Origin: a virus
Virus record (IMG/VR): IMGVR_UViG_3300032117_000033
Coordinates: 1 to 55,952 of that record
DNA length: 55,952 nucleotides
Direction: 5' to 3' (one strand)
Shown here: piece by piece, positions 40,353-49,579 of the stretch
Numbering within the stretch: position 1 is the stretch's first letter
How the letters are laid out: each line of letters starts with the position of its first letter
Program-made: the position numbers and the translations under genes
Notes under the pieces: model-generated
Seen by the model: the letters and a program-made list of their open reading frames with translations, nothing else
What the model was told of the DNA's origin: nothing
Databases searched by the model: none

Positions 40353-41882
40353 TTATTGGTCGGGCGGATTCGAGGCTGTCGCAGGCGGCAGCGTGAACGG
40401 CGTCTGGGACCCTAGCGGACCGGCGCCAGTTCCACTCGGAGGAGGAGTCCCGCTGCCAGTAGGAACACTGGAAACGAAGTTCTCCGGCCAGGTGGCTGGC
40501 AGGTCGCAAACCGGCAGGGCGCTGTTGTAAACCTGAGTCGGATACCCAGGATCCGCGCTGCACGGACTGATGTTCGGGATGCAGAACTGCTCGCGCTTAT
40601 GGAAGAACACTTCGGCAAACTCCGTGTGTAACGGGCGCACGTAGTACTTGAACCACGAGATGAACTGCCCTTTGTTTTCCCACTTGTTGCTGATGGCCGT
40701 GCCGGATTGATCGGCACCCAGATCGTGCATGGCGAAGCGCCACTTGCCACCGAAGTCGCGGTGACCGAATGGCATTTCGGGACTCAGCGGCCGGGCGTCC
40801 GGCACCAATAGCTCCATCGCTTTCTTGTGCCAGATGAAGCTGATGGCGTAGTGCGCCTTGTCGAAGTCCGGGTTGGCATCGCTGCCCAGCCCGGCTGCGC
40901 CACCGGCGCCCGTGGTGATGCCGTTCACATACGGCAGGACCACCTGGTAGCGGTAGCGGTTCGGAGCGGCAGAGGCTCCCAGGTCCGCGACAAAGTTGAA
41001 GCGCAACCCCATTTCGTCCACGCGGACCATGTAGTTGCCAATCTGGCCGGAGAACCCGTAGCGCCAGTACTTCTCGGTTTCATCGAAGTTCTGGAACCGC
41101 CAGTTGCCCAGCACGTTCGGGCTGTCGCCGCCGCCGATGCCGTTCTGGCCACCGAGGCGCTCGAGGTTCCAGCAGGTGTCCATGTCGGTCACCAGCTCGA
41201 TGTAGGGAGCGGTGTCCTTGAACGGATTCTTGCCAGCGTAACCGCGCCGCATCAGCGGGGAGAACCGGTTCTGCAACATCTGCGGAACCAGCATGAACAC
41301 GTTGTTCGGCGGCACCGAGCAGTTGAAGATCGACTCGTCTCCGTTGGCGTCCAGCGCCCAGGCAAAGGTGAACTGGTCCAGGGTGGAGTTCGCGGTGTTC
41401 TTCTGCTTGGCCCAGAGCAACGCGCGTTTGCGCAGGTAGTTGCTCGAGATGGCGGTGGTGGCCGGGCGCAGGATCTCGTTGATCAACTGCGAGATGTGCT
41501 GCTCGGCATGGGTGATGTGCATGTCCTGGTCATAGCACAGTAGCGGCGTAGCCCAGGTCTGTTGCTCGGCGTAGTAGGTCAGCCGGTCCGCGCCCCAACC
41601 GATGGTGTGTTCGGTGGGATCGCAGGGGTTGCCGGTGCAGCCGGGCCCGTTGGCGACCACCTTGGTCCACGGCTTGGTCGTGTTGGGCCAAACCGAGCGG
41701 AAGCGGTCCTGGGTGATTTCAACCGGCGTGCCCATAGGGGTGGTGCCGGTGCTAACATTCAAAAGCCATCCATCAGTAGGTCTTATATCTTCCATAATCA
41801 ATTCATCAAACTTCGGAGTTTGATCGACAAAGAATTGAGGGAGGTCACAAGCCTTGACGATGCCAGGGGTTGGACAAGACAT
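40353..41882 (-). CDS. Major capsid protein
   Basis: The 509-residue protein begins MSCPTPGIVKACDLPQF. It has helices around LINEILRPATTAISSNYLRKRALLWA and beta-rich regions such as YRYQVVLPYVNGI. It ends in a Pro/Gly/Thr-rich tail. The neighbour order scaffold, small proteins, this gene, then its own terminator, together with its size, marks it as the major capsid protein. A long structured 5' leader (41883-42160) precedes it. No HK97 signature was proven from motifs alone. Confidence 0.75.
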   Translation of the reverse strand: MSCPTPGIVKACDLPQFFVDQTPKFDELIMEDIRPTDGWLLNVSTGTTPMGTPVEITQDRFRSVWPNTTKPWTKVVANGPGCTGNPCDPTEHTIGWGADRLTYYAEQQTWATPLLCYDQDMHITHAEQHISQLINEILRPATTAISSNYLRKRALLWAKQKNTANSTLDQFTFAWALDANGDESIFNCSVPPNNVFMLVPQMLQNRFSPLMRRGYAGKNPFKDTAPYIELVTDMDTCWNLERLGGQNGIGGGDSPNVLGNWRFQNFDETEKYWRYGFSGQIGNYMVRVDEMGLRFNFVADLGASAAPNRYRYQVVLPYVNGITTGAGGAAGLGSDANPDFDKAHYAISFIWHKKAMELLVPDARPLSPEMPFGHRDFGGKWRFAMHDLGADQSGTAISNKWENKGQFISWFKYYVRPLHTEFAEVFFHKREQFCIPNISPCSADPGYPTQVYNSALPVCDLPATWPENFVSSVPTGSGTPPPSGTGAGPLGSQTPFTLPPATASNPPDQ

Positions 41883-41919
41883 TTGTTTATTCTTTCTTCA
41901 AAACTAACAGTTACCGTTC

Positions 41920-41958
41920 GGAAAAGTCTCCGCACATCTACTGGTGTGCGTCTTTTCC
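41920..41958 (-). promoter_or_regulatory. Two-tier hairpin in the capsid 5' leader
   Basis: GGAAAAG (41920-41926) pairs with CTTTTCC (41952-41958), and inside it GCACA (41932-41936) pairs with TGTGC (41945-41949). It lies 38 bp upstream of the capsid start on the minus strand. The rest of the roughly 280-bp gap also holds GGTGG/CCACC and no gene. It may be an mRNA processing or stability element for the most abundant protein. Confidence 0.5.
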
Positions 41959-42160
41959 GTTCTGTGTTTTGAAGCGAATAGCGGCTCTTGCGTCGCTTCT
42001 GCCCACATGGCCGATGCCGCTGCCAGTTTTTAACGGTGGTTGGTTGCCACCAACGCTTCAGAGCGCGTCAACTCAAAGCACCTATGGCACAGGGAAACCT
42101 AGCCGTCAACAGAAGATTGAATGTTTCGTGCGCTAACTGCACGATGTAATATAGCCTATT

Positions 42161-42247
42161 TTATCCAGGCCATCTAGGCGTGCACTTCACAATTACCACT
42201 AGAAGCGTAACGATGATCGCTGAAAGAATTCCAACCAGAATCCACAT
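42161..42247 (-). CDS. 28-residue single-pass membrane peptide
   Basis: The frame MWILVGILSAIIVTLLVVI followed by VKCTPRWPG starts one base after the TGA of the upstream gene (TGATATG), so it is probably reinitiated. It is a clean transmembrane helix with a positive end. Function is unknown. Its place between scaffold and capsid genes is unusual for a membrane peptide. Confidence 0.5.
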   Translation of the reverse strand: MWILVGILSAIIVTLLVVIVKCTPRWPG

Positions 42248-42248
42248 A

Positions 42249-42557
42249 TCAATGCGCTGGTGGCCTGCTTACTCCTGAAAATCCAATCCTCGGGATGCGA
42301 ATGTCATAATCAATTCCTCCCCTCTGTTCCTTTGTTTCACCTCTCTGTTTGCGAACGGCTCCACGGTTAAGGTATGGAGTCCACATGGCGCTTCCGCCTT
42401 GCCACCACACCGAATCTCCCGGGGATATTCTCAAAGCCTTTTCGTTCTTCTGGACGTATATGGCGCATTGGGTATTTCTGGTTTCGTCGTTGTCGACCGT
42501 GTTCACCCACACACGATCTTCGAGAATGATGGTTTCTACTACAGTTCCTCCAACCAT
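42249..42557 (-). CDS. Small beta-type hypothetical protein
   Basis: The start at ATG 42557 was chosen because AAGGAG lies seven bases upstream. The 102-residue product begins MVGGTVVETIILEDRVWVN, has sheet-like sequence in its first 60 residues (ALRISPGDSVWWQGG) and a basic end. It may be a small head protein. No family was recognised. Confidence 0.65.
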   Translation of the reverse strand: MVGGTVVETIILEDRVWVNTVDNDETRNTQCAIYVQKNEKALRISPGDSVWWQGGSAMWTPYLNRGAVRKQRGETKEQRGGIDYDIRIPRIGFSGVSRPPAH

Positions 42558-42567
42558 ATTAACTCCT

Positions 42568-43860
42568 TCAATGCGCAATCTTCCTCAATGCCCCAAACAC
42601 CTGGTCCCTGGCGGTGGTAGCCACCTGCTGTCCGGTGGGCGCGTGAGGCTCCCCGGCGCCTGGCTCGACGCTCTTGTACTTGGCCAGCGCGGCGGTCAGC
42701 TCGGCGACTTTGGCTTCGAGCTGGAGAGCCTGGTAAGCAACTCGTCCAAACGCCGCTGCTCGGTTTCGGACAGCCGCGTGAAGCCGCACGACTTCGGCTC
42801 GCTGGTCCTTGGTGAGCTGTGGGTTGTTGGGGTTGACGGAGAAGGCCCGGTCGGACAGCTCGTATCCCTTTTGCAGCCGGGCGTTTCCCTCTTCGTCTCC
42901 TTCGACGGGCTTGAAGAGTTTTCCATATTTCTCATCGGCCACTACGGCCTTGTTGGCTTCCTCCCATACCTGGGCCTGCTCCTTGCGCAGGGCCTCCATT
43001 TGCTCCTGCTGCTGCTTCTGCGCCTGTGCGGTTCGCTCGCTGCCCAGCTTCTTGGCCTCTTCCAGCGCTCGCTGCTGCTGGTCAAACAGGCTGCGGATCT
43101 CCTTCCGGGCGCTCATCACATCATCGGCGAAGTTGCCGAAGGTTGACTCGGCCGCCTCACGGGCCTTCTGGAGCGGCAGGTTCACTAACTCCAGGAGATC
43201 GGCTGGCTGAATGGGGCGCTCGGCCCCGCTGGGATCCTGCACGGTCAGCTCGCCCAGGTCGGCCATCCACCGCTGCCAGGCCTGCTCATAGGGCTTCTGG
43301 TACTTCTCCTGGAACTCGGAACTCTTGGTGTAGTCCACATACTTGATGTGCTCGTCCAGTTCCTTGGCTCGCTTCTCATACTCCTGGGCCTTGGTTTCCA
43401 GCTCCTTCACCTTGGCGGGATCCACCATCGCCTTGCGCAGCTCGGCCAGCTCGGTCTCCGCCTTGAGCCGCGCGGCCTTGTGCTCGTCCACGAGCTTCCA
43501 CGGGCTGGCCTTCTTCTTGCCCTTGTCATCGGCGGCTGGTGCCTCGGTCGAAGATTTATCGGCGGAAGCGGCGGGTTCGTCAGTGATAGTAGTATCGGGA
43601 GGAGTATCGTCCTCTCCGGTCACCGGGGCTGTTTTCTTGGTGGCGGCCGGTTTAACCGGCTCCTCCTCCACCCCGGACTTCTTGCGCAGTTCGGAGAACA
43701 TCCGCTCCTTGGCCGATCCCGGCTTGGGCGGGGCGGAGGATGGTCCCGGGTCGGAGGCGACTCCGGCTTCGGTAACGTGGATCTCGGTGACCGCCTTTGA
43801 GGGCGGCGGAGTGATCGGCGCGGCGGGAGCCGCAGGGGCGTCTATAACGTCTGGTGGCAT
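42568..43860 (-). CDS. Capsid scaffolding protein
   Basis: The 430-residue protein starts with a disordered Pro/Ala/Lys-rich region (about 130 residues). Long charged coiled coils (KVKELETKAQEYEKRAKEL, LFDQQQRALEEAKKLG) and a short C-terminal helical hook follow. Composition and position directly before the capsid gene fit a scaffold. No protease motif was seen. Confidence 0.75.
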   Translation of the reverse strand: MPPDVIDAPAAPAAPITPPPSKAVTEIHVTEAGVASDPGPSSAPPKPGSAKERMFSELRKKSGVEEEPVKPAATKKTAPVTGEDDTPPDTTITDEPAASADKSSTEAPAADDKGKKKASPWKLVDEHKAARLKAETELAELRKAMVDPAKVKELETKAQEYEKRAKELDEHIKYVDYTKSSEFQEKYQKPYEQAWQRWMADLGELTVQDPSGAERPIQPADLLELVNLPLQKAREAAESTFGNFADDVMSARKEIRSLFDQQQRALEEAKKLGSERTAQAQKQQQEQMEALRKEQAQVWEEANKAVVADEKYGKLFKPVEGDEEGNARLQKGYELSDRAFSVNPNNPQLTKDQRAEVVRLHAAVRNRAAAFGRVAYQALQLEAKVAELTAALAKYKSVEPGAGEPHAPTGQQVATTARDQVFGALRKIAH

Positions 43861-43891
43861 ATTATTTAACGTGCACTCTTCTTTTACCGTA

Positions 43892-44209
43892 TCAGTTCTT
43901 TCTGCCAGCGTTGAGGCTGGTCACGTTTCCCGGCAGGTTCGTGCTATCCGACTTGGCCGCCACGGTGGGAGCCTCGGCCAGGTTGAGGAACGTCTCCACG
44001 AACTCCTGGGCCCCCATGAGCCGTAGAAGGGAGGCGGCGCACATATTGAAGTTCTGCGGATCAGTGCCAGCGCTGGCCCGGTACTGCATCTCCTGAAGGG
44101 CGATCTTCAGGTGGGCTCGCAGCCAGTCGTCGCTGGCAAACGCGGCGTGGCGCTTGACAACCTCCGGGCTCTTGAGCAGTTCGGTCTTGGGAGAGGGATT
44201 ATGGTTCAT
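43892..44209 (-). CDS. Small helical head-region protein
   Basis: The 105-residue protein begins MNHNPSPKTELLKSPEVVKR. It has helices such as DDWLRAHLKIALQEMQYR and AASLLRLMGAQEFVETFLN. It sits between the ATP-grasp and scaffold genes. No function was recognised. Confidence 0.65.
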   Translation of the reverse strand: MNHNPSPKTELLKSPEVVKRHAAFASDDWLRAHLKIALQEMQYRASAGTDPQNFNMCAASLLRLMGAQEFVETFLNLAEAPTVAAKSDSTNLPGNVTSLNAGRKN

Positions 44210-44398
44210 TTAATAAAAGGTCACCTTGTGTTTGTTCTTAGTTCGTTTGAGGGAATTCTTAATCATCCGGTGCATCTTAGGCTTGAGCATCTTGCCCAGC
44301 ATCTTGTTGAGCGGCCCCTGCTGCTTGGGATGCAGGAAGCTCTTGCTATCAGCGTAGGACGGCAGAGAGGGGATCTGTGGTTGTTCGACTTCTTCCAT
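44210..44398 (-). CDS. Small basic head-region protein
   Basis: ATG 44398 shares one base with the previous stop (TGATG). The 62-residue product begins MEEVEQPQIPSLPSYADSK and ends in a lysine-rich stretch (RMIKNSLKRTKNKHKVTFY). It may bind nucleic acid in the head. No family was recognised. Confidence 0.6.
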   Translation of the reverse strand: MEEVEQPQIPSLPSYADSKSFLHPKQQGPLNKMLGKMLKPKMHRMIKNSLKRTKNKHKVTFY

Positions 44399-44559
44399 CA
44401 GTAATACCTTGCCCGGTTTCGTTTGTCGGGGCGAATGATGCCAGCCTGGCCGATCACCTGGTTGGGCCGCCTGCCCTTGCGCCTGCGCTTGCGAACAGCG
44501 TTGTCGTACTTGGGCGTCTGGTCCACCATGTTCTGCGGAAAAGAGCATTGGCCTTGCAT
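44398..44559 (-). CDS. Small arginine-rich protein
   Basis: The 53-residue product begins MQGQCSFPQNMVDQTPKYD and contains VRKRRRKGRRPNQV, a strongly basic patch that probably binds nucleic acid. Its stop is coupled to the next start. The start is uncertain because the upstream bases (TTCCTCCT) are the reverse of a Shine-Dalgarno. Confidence 0.55.
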   Translation of the reverse strand: MQGQCSFPQNMVDQTPKYDNAVRKRRRKGRRPNQVIGQAGIIRPDKRNRARYY

Positions 44560-44590
44560 AGGAGGAATGTTTATCCGTTTGTCAAAGTTG

Positions 44591-45889
44591 TCAACCTTCG
44601 ATTAGCTCGGCGGGCTCCGGCAGCGGCTTGTCCGTGAAGTCGATCCCTTCCTTTTCCGCCTTCTCGATCTCCTGGATCAGGTCGGCGAAGGAGGCCAGGT
44701 CCACCTTGATCTGGGCATCTCCCAGGGCTTCCACGCTTTCCTTGATGCTGTCGATGACTTCGCTGGGGGTGTCGCCCAGGCCCACCACGCAGCCGATCAC
44801 TTCCTCGTCCTCGGGCGGCCACCAGAAGGCGCCGTCCACGTAGGCCGATCCGTAGATCTTCACCCGGTTGCGGAACTCCTCCGGCACCACCAGGCACTTC
44901 CACTCGGTCTTCTCCCCGGTCCAGTGCAGGTAGGCCTCACCGGCAAACTCGTAGGTGATCTCCGGCTCCACCAGCTCACCGTGGGCACCACGCCAGAAAA
45001 TGTCTCCGATATTGCCGAACAGATCGAGCATCTCTTCACCGGCCGGTGAGGCGGTGCGGCAGGTAGGATCGATGAAATAACTGGTATCGCCTTTGACTCG
45101 CACCTCCGTGGAAAAGAAATTGCGATAACGGTAACGGGCCAGCACAGGGGAAATGGCTCGGTTGACCATAGTGAATACCTCGGGAATCTCGTCCATCGGC
45201 TTGACTGTGGCCAGATATGTCTCGTTCTTCTTTTCGTAGCCGAGGACGGCCATACCGGGCCATTGACCGTCCACGCAGTAGGAGTCCACGCCTCCCTCGA
45301 TGGGTGTGTCAATCTTTTGGAGCACATAAAACGTCACCAGTTCCTGGAACGGCCCGAGCTTGACCGTGAGCAGATCCAGGTAGGATAGGCTCTGCTGGTA
45401 GGTCACATGGTGCCAGGTGTCCATCGTCCCGCGAAAGCGCGACATCTTGACGAACACATCCTCGTGGTCCATGAGGTAGAGCCGCAGGTTGTTCATCCCC
45501 ACGATCTCCTCATACTCCGGAACGGCCAGCCCGACTTCCTCGAGCATGTCGTAGAACTGGCCCTTCATCGTCTCCAGCTCGTAGGCCTGCCGGGAGCCCC
45601 AGACGGCTTTTCCGCATGATTCCAGGTGATGCTGCAACCCGCCATCTAATATATACGGGAAGCAGAACAGATCCACTTCATCGAAGATCGCAGGGGTAAA
45701 CCAGTCGTTGACTCGATGAATGTTATCAACTCCAGCGCCCAAGCAGAAATCACCTATTTCCTGAAATCCCTTTTCAGTAGGAGTGGTGTAGTAAACCTTC
45801 TTAAACTGTTCCGCCAGCCTGACTGCTACTGGGAGGAACATGCCGAAATCCCGGACCAGGCAAACAACGTCTTTGGTTTCTTTAATCAC
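44591..45889 (-). CDS. ATP-grasp ligase-like protein (PurD-like)
   Basis: The 432-residue protein has the layout of phosphoribosylamine-glycine ligase-type ATP-grasp enzymes. This comprises an N-terminal part with CGKAVWGSRQAYELETMKGQ, the ATP-grasp strand VFVKMSRFRGTMD (about 146), an acidic catalytic segment (GVDSYCVDGQWPG), YFIDPTCRTASPAGEE (about 273) in the metal/ATP site, and a C-terminal domain with GCVVGLGDTPSEVIDSI. It lies between portal and scaffold genes, where a nucleotide-synthesis enzyme is unexpected. It could ligate a small molecule or amino acid to a virion or host protein. Confidence 0.7.
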   Translation of the reverse strand: MIKETKDVVCLVRDFGMFLPVAVRLAEQFKKVYYTTPTEKGFQEIGDFCLGAGVDNIHRVNDWFTPAIFDEVDLFCFPYILDGGLQHHLESCGKAVWGSRQAYELETMKGQFYDMLEEVGLAVPEYEEIVGMNNLRLYLMDHEDVFVKMSRFRGTMDTWHHVTYQQSLSYLDLLTVKLGPFQELVTFYVLQKIDTPIEGGVDSYCVDGQWPGMAVLGYEKKNETYLATVKPMDEIPEVFTMVNRAISPVLARYRYRNFFSTEVRVKGDTSYFIDPTCRTASPAGEEMLDLFGNIGDIFWRGAHGELVEPEITYEFAGEAYLHWTGEKTEWKCLVVPEEFRNRVKIYGSAYVDGAFWWPPEDEEVIGCVVGLGDTPSEVIDSIKESVEALGDAQIKVDLASFADLIQEIEKAEKEGIDFTDKPLPEPAELIEG

Positions 45890-46079
45890 GGCATTGATTG
45901 TGGTGATGACATTCCGGGCACAGGGCGGGGAAACGAGCTGCCATTCCTCCGAACCCTTCGATATCCGATAGCTGCCACTTATTGGCCAAGGCCACCGCCT
46001 CGAGGCTGAGATACCAGCCGTTCTTCCTCACGCTGACTTCGAGCTTCTTGCCGCAGGGACAGCACAGCTCAGTCCTCAT
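45882..46079 (-). CDS. Small zinc-ribbon protein
   Basis: Starting at ATG 46079 (MRTELCCPCGKKLEVSVRKN), the 65-residue product has CCPCGKK and a second cysteine pair (CPECHHHNQC), a zinc ribbon. It overlaps the ATP-grasp gene by 8 bp. A longer frame from 46127 runs antiparallel in reading frame to a coupled acidic peptide and seems less likely. Confidence 0.6.
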   Translation of the reverse strand: MRTELCCPCGKKLEVSVRKNGWYLSLEAVALANKWQLSDIEGFGGMAARFPALCPECHHHNQCRD

Positions 46080-46146
46080 CATCCTCCGGCGCCTGGTCGG
46101 GGAAGTCGGTGTCTTCGTCGTCGCCATCTGTCCATCCTTCCGGCAT
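46069..46146 (-). CDS. 25-residue acidic peptide after the portal
   Basis: The frame MPEGWTDGDDEDTDFPDQAP followed by EDDED starts on the portal's stop (TAATG) and overlaps the zinc-ribbon start. More than half the residues are acidic. Coupling supports expression. It overlaps the alternative long frame of the zinc-ribbon gene; which one is used is unproven. Confidence 0.45.
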   Translation of the reverse strand: MPEGWTDGDDEDTDFPDQAPEDDED

Positions 46147-48518
46147 TACTCTTCTCCACCTTCGGAGGCCGCCGCGCTGGCTCGCTTGGCCGCGATGTCC
46201 ACGGCATTCTCCCGGATCTTGTGGTGCAGGCCCATCCGGGCTTCGGCCGCCTTGGCCCTCATCTCCAGCATGTGCTTCTGCTCCTCCCGCTTGAGATCCC
46301 GCGCCAGCCGCGCGTCCTCGCGCTTCTGTTCCAGCTCAAACTGAATCTGCCGCTGGGCGGTGCGCTGGGCGTGTGACTCGCGGGTGTTGGCCGCCTTGGC
46401 ATCCGCCATGACCTTGGTGGCCTGAACCTTGGCCGCCAGCTCGGGATCCTGGCCATTGCCCTGCTGCTTCTGGGCCTTCTCCTGCATCTCCCGGAGGCGC
46501 TGTTCGAAGGCCTTGATCAGGTTGATCATCAGGGTCAGCTTCTTCTGCCACTCGGTCACGCGCTGCTTCTCGTTCTTGTCCTGGGCCACGATCTTGATGT
46601 GGTCCACGATATGCCGGACGATCGCGTTCATACCGGCAATCTCGTCGGGCGTGGCCATGCCGCCGCGCTGCTGGGCCTTCTGGATCACCACCTCGAGGCT
46701 GACCAGCATGGCGTCCACATACTCGATGTGGTTCTGGCCGGTCTTGATCGCCACCGGCAGGCCGATCATCAAGGTACCGGCCGCCAACTGGGCGTCGTGT
46801 ACCGAGTCGGTGATGCGCACGGGTTCTTCCGGAACCATCGCCTCGGTCCGGCCCGGGTCGCCCGTGACCGCGAAGGTGAAGTCGCGCAGGATCTGCCGCT
46901 GCGGCTCGGGGTCGTAAAGGTTGCGGAACTGCATAAGCTGCTCGGCGATCACCATCTCGAGAGTCTTGTTGCCAGCCCCCAAAACCCGTTCCGGCTCTAT
47001 GTTCCATGCTTCAGGGGAAAGCATGTTGGGAGGAACACCCTGGGATTGTGCCCGAGCCCGGAACAGGTTTACATCGGGGTCCCGGGAGTCCTTGAGGCAG
47101 AAGCGCCGGAAGATCTCGCGGTACTCAAACTCCTGGTAGCGGTAGGCCTGGTCCAGCCCGGAGGCGATCATCGCCTGCATCGCCTGCATCTCGGCCTGAA
47201 TCTGAAACTTGGTCTTCTCGGTGCGGTCCTTGAACTGGCTGGAGTTCTGCACGTAGGAGGACATATTCTCGTTGATGATCCTCTCGTTATCCTGGAGAGC
47301 ATTCTCCACCAGGTTGGCGTTGACCTGGAATCGTTCGTCGGCGGGAATAAACTGGAGCGTTTCATCAATGAATCCACGGTTGAGCAGTTCCACCTTCAAT
47401 GCCCGTTCGGCCTCGTCGCCGCTGCGGACGCGGAAGTACATCATCAAGGCCTCGAACACGGCTTCCTGGAACTTGCAGCGCAGCCGGTTCTGGAGGTTGG
47501 TCACGGCGTAGATCAGGAACCCGATTGACCGGATCGAGTGGTATCGGAAGGGAGCCACGGCCGAGAGATCGGCGAACTGGAAGGCCACGATGTTGCTCCA
47601 CTTGTCGGCCACCTTGCGGGTGTGGGAGTTGAACAGGAACTGGTTCTTGGCGAAGTCCACCTTGCTGTTCCAGCCCATCGGCTGGCCCACGCCAGCGGGG
47701 GTGCTCCAGGAGTCCAGGATGATCCGGCGCTTCCAGCCCTCGGTGGCCTTGTCATCGTCCCAGAAGTAGAAGTCGAAGCAGTCGATCGTCGGCACCTGGT
47801 CACCGGCGTAGAACCCGCCGTCGCCCTTGACCCGCTCGGCCGCCTTCTCTGGGCTCCAGACTTCCGGCCAGTTGGTCCCCATGAGCGCGGTGGTTTCCCG
47901 GTCGATGTACTCCAGGCACTTGTCCACCAGGCCCAGGTTCCACCCGGCTTCCTTGGCAATGTCCCGGTCGCGCGTCAGCCGCACCAGCTCCGGGCCGGTG
48001 TAGCTGCGGTAGATGGCGAAGAACGGGAGGTTCTTCATGGTGATCAGGGTGTTGGCCGGGATCAGGACATCCTCCACCCCCAGCGCGTCCGGGCACCAGT
48101 GGTCGTCGGTGTCCCAGCCGGAAGGCCCGATCCCGTGCAGGATGTCCAGGGCGAACTTGCTGCGGAAGGTTTCGTAGTAGATCGAAGACTGCTTCATCAG
48201 CTTGGCCAGCTCCCGGGTCACGATGGCAGATCGTGTTCCGCGCTTGTGCTTGGGCCCCATGTCGGTGGTGGCGTTGAAGAACCGCCCCGGCCGCAGGAAG
48301 TTGCCGGTGAACTGCATCCGCGCGTCGTGGCCCAGGCGCGTGGCGCCCAGGAAGTTCACATTGATGGCGATGTTGTTGCGCTCCACCTCCTCGGCGGAAT
48401 AAGGGGGAACACCATTGAAAAGGTCGTTGATCCGGGCGCGGTTCAACCCGCGCGGGAAATCGGCCAGCTTAAGTTCGTACGCCACTTGTTCGACTTCCGC
48501 TGCCGTGTTGAACTTCAT
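46146..48518 (-). CDS. Portal (head-tail connector) protein
   Basis: The 790-residue protein begins MKFNTAAEVEQVAYELKL. It has an N-terminal region with NINVNFLGATRLGHDA-type helices, a central wing, a stem region (YHSIRSIGFLIYAVTNLQNR) and a long C-terminal Ala/Gln/Lys/Glu coiled coil (RQIQFELEQKREDARLARD), fitting a podovirus portal with a barrel. Length and position upstream of the scaffold and capsid genes agree. Its start overlaps the previous stop by four bases. Confidence 0.75.
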   Translation of the reverse strand: MKFNTAAEVEQVAYELKLADFPRGLNRARINDLFNGVPPYSAEEVERNNIAINVNFLGATRLGHDARMQFTGNFLRPGRFFNATTDMGPKHKRGTRSAIVTRELAKLMKQSSIYYETFRSKFALDILHGIGPSGWDTDDHWCPDALGVEDVLIPANTLITMKNLPFFAIYRSYTGPELVRLTRDRDIAKEAGWNLGLVDKCLEYIDRETTALMGTNWPEVWSPEKAAERVKGDGGFYAGDQVPTIDCFDFYFWDDDKATEGWKRRIILDSWSTPAGVGQPMGWNSKVDFAKNQFLFNSHTRKVADKWSNIVAFQFADLSAVAPFRYHSIRSIGFLIYAVTNLQNRLRCKFQEAVFEALMMYFRVRSGDEAERALKVELLNRGFIDETLQFIPADERFQVNANLVENALQDNERIINENMSSYVQNSSQFKDRTEKTKFQIQAEMQAMQAMIASGLDQAYRYQEFEYREIFRRFCLKDSRDPDVNLFRARAQSQGVPPNMLSPEAWNIEPERVLGAGNKTLEMVIAEQLMQFRNLYDPEPQRQILRDFTFAVTGDPGRTEAMVPEEPVRITDSVHDAQLAAGTLMIGLPVAIKTGQNHIEYVDAMLVSLEVVIQKAQQRGGMATPDEIAGMNAIVRHIVDHIKIVAQDKNEKQRVTEWQKKLTLMINLIKAFEQRLREMQEKAQKQQGNGQDPELAAKVQATKVMADAKAANTRESHAQRTAQRQIQFELEQKREDARLARDLKREEQKHMLEMRAKAAEARMGLHHKIRENAVDIAAKRASAAASEGGEE

Positions 48519-49579
48519 AGGGCTACACTATTATCGAAAAGCTCTTTTAGCAATCCCTGTTGTCGCTCGATGGGGTGAACGTCATTCACGTACTGGTGGG
48601 CGGCCATGCCCATTCGTGACAAGAGCCACCGGCAATCTGCCAGCGCAACCATCCTTTCCTTGAGCCCGGCCACCATCGGCAGGGTCTGCGGCCACTTGCT
48701 GTAATTCTCCCGCATCACCTGGTCGTGCCAGGTCACAACCCCATACATGCCGCGCACCTGGAAGCCGGTGACGCCATCGGTCACATACTCGTTGAGGCCC
48801 CAGCCATCGCTGCAAATCACCGGCAGTCCATGAGAGAACGGCATCAGGACGGAATGCACATGAACGCGGTGGGATGGGAGCAGCAGGCAGTCCGAGGTGC
48901 GGATCAGCTCGGTGAATTGATCGTCCGGCACATGATGTTGCAGGACCTGAACCCCTTCGCAGTTGAGCGCGAAGTTGGTTTCCTTGGGATCGGTATCCGG
49001 TGGAATGCCGCACAGGACGCGCAGACGCAGGTCGCGCCTGCCCGATTGCCACAGCTCGCGGAAGGCTCGCAGGACCAGCTCCCCGCCCCGGTTGCGAAAG
49101 TTCCAGTGCGCGTTCATCCAGGAGTTGATGAAGAGGAAGGTCACCTCGGGCCGCACGCCCACCGGCACGCGATGCTGGCGGGGGATGCCCACCGGAACGT
49201 AGCGAAGCTTGTTGGTCAGATTCAGACACACCAGGTCGGTGAATGTGCCGCGATGGTGGCAGACGATTCCGCGAAAGGTGGGCTGCTCGAACTGGGATCG
49301 CAGCGCGGCTGTCTTGGGATGGCGAGCGACGTCCACCCCTTCGGTGGCGCCGTTGAGAATGTCTGAGTGGTAGAGAGTCACCCAATCTTCGATGAACACC
49401 AGCCACGGCCGCTTGCCGTCATACCAGGGCCGGGTGGGGGAGATCACCAGGTCGGCCGCATCGTCCCCCGGCAGATCGATGGACCACCCGTAGGGAGGGT
49501 GCTGGTGGATCAGGTGGTAAACCGGGTGGCTTCCCGGCCAGGCGGAGTTGACGAAGTGAATGTGCTTCAAGCGTCCCAC
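48515..49579 (-). CDS. GT4-like glycosyltransferase
   Basis: The 354-residue protein has a GT-B fold pattern. It has an N-terminal nucleotide-sugar-free domain, then TFLFINSWMNAHWNFRNRGG in the linker, LRVLCGIPPDTD, and a C-terminal segment RTSDCLLLPSHRVHVHS and MPFSHGLPVICSDGWGLNEYV, where GT4 enzymes hold the sugar nucleotide. It is translated just before the portal (4-bp overlap) and 13 bp into the previous gene. It would transfer a sugar to a phage or host surface acceptor. Confidence 0.75.
   Translation of the reverse strand: MGRLKHIHFVNSAWPGSHPVYHLIHQHPPYGWSIDLPGDDAADLVISPTRPWYDGKRPWLVFIEDWVTLYHSDILNGATEGVDVARHPKTAALRSQFEQPTFRGIVCHHRGTFTDLVCLNLTNKLRYVPVGIPRQHRVPVGVRPEVTFLFINSWMNAHWNFRNRGGELVLRAFRELWQSGRRDLRLRVLCGIPPDTDPKETNFALNCEGVQVLQHHVPDDQFTELIRTSDCLLLPSHRVHVHSVLMPFSHGLPVICSDGWGLNEYVTDGVTGFQVRGMYGVVTWHDQVMRENYSKWPQTLPMVAGLKERMVALADCRWLLSRMGMAAHQYVNDVHPIERQQGLLKELFDNSVAL

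Noticed and set aside
44155-44182. CGCTTGACAAC resembling the early promoters
   Set aside because: It lies inside a minus-strand gene with no suitable plus-strand gene downstream.
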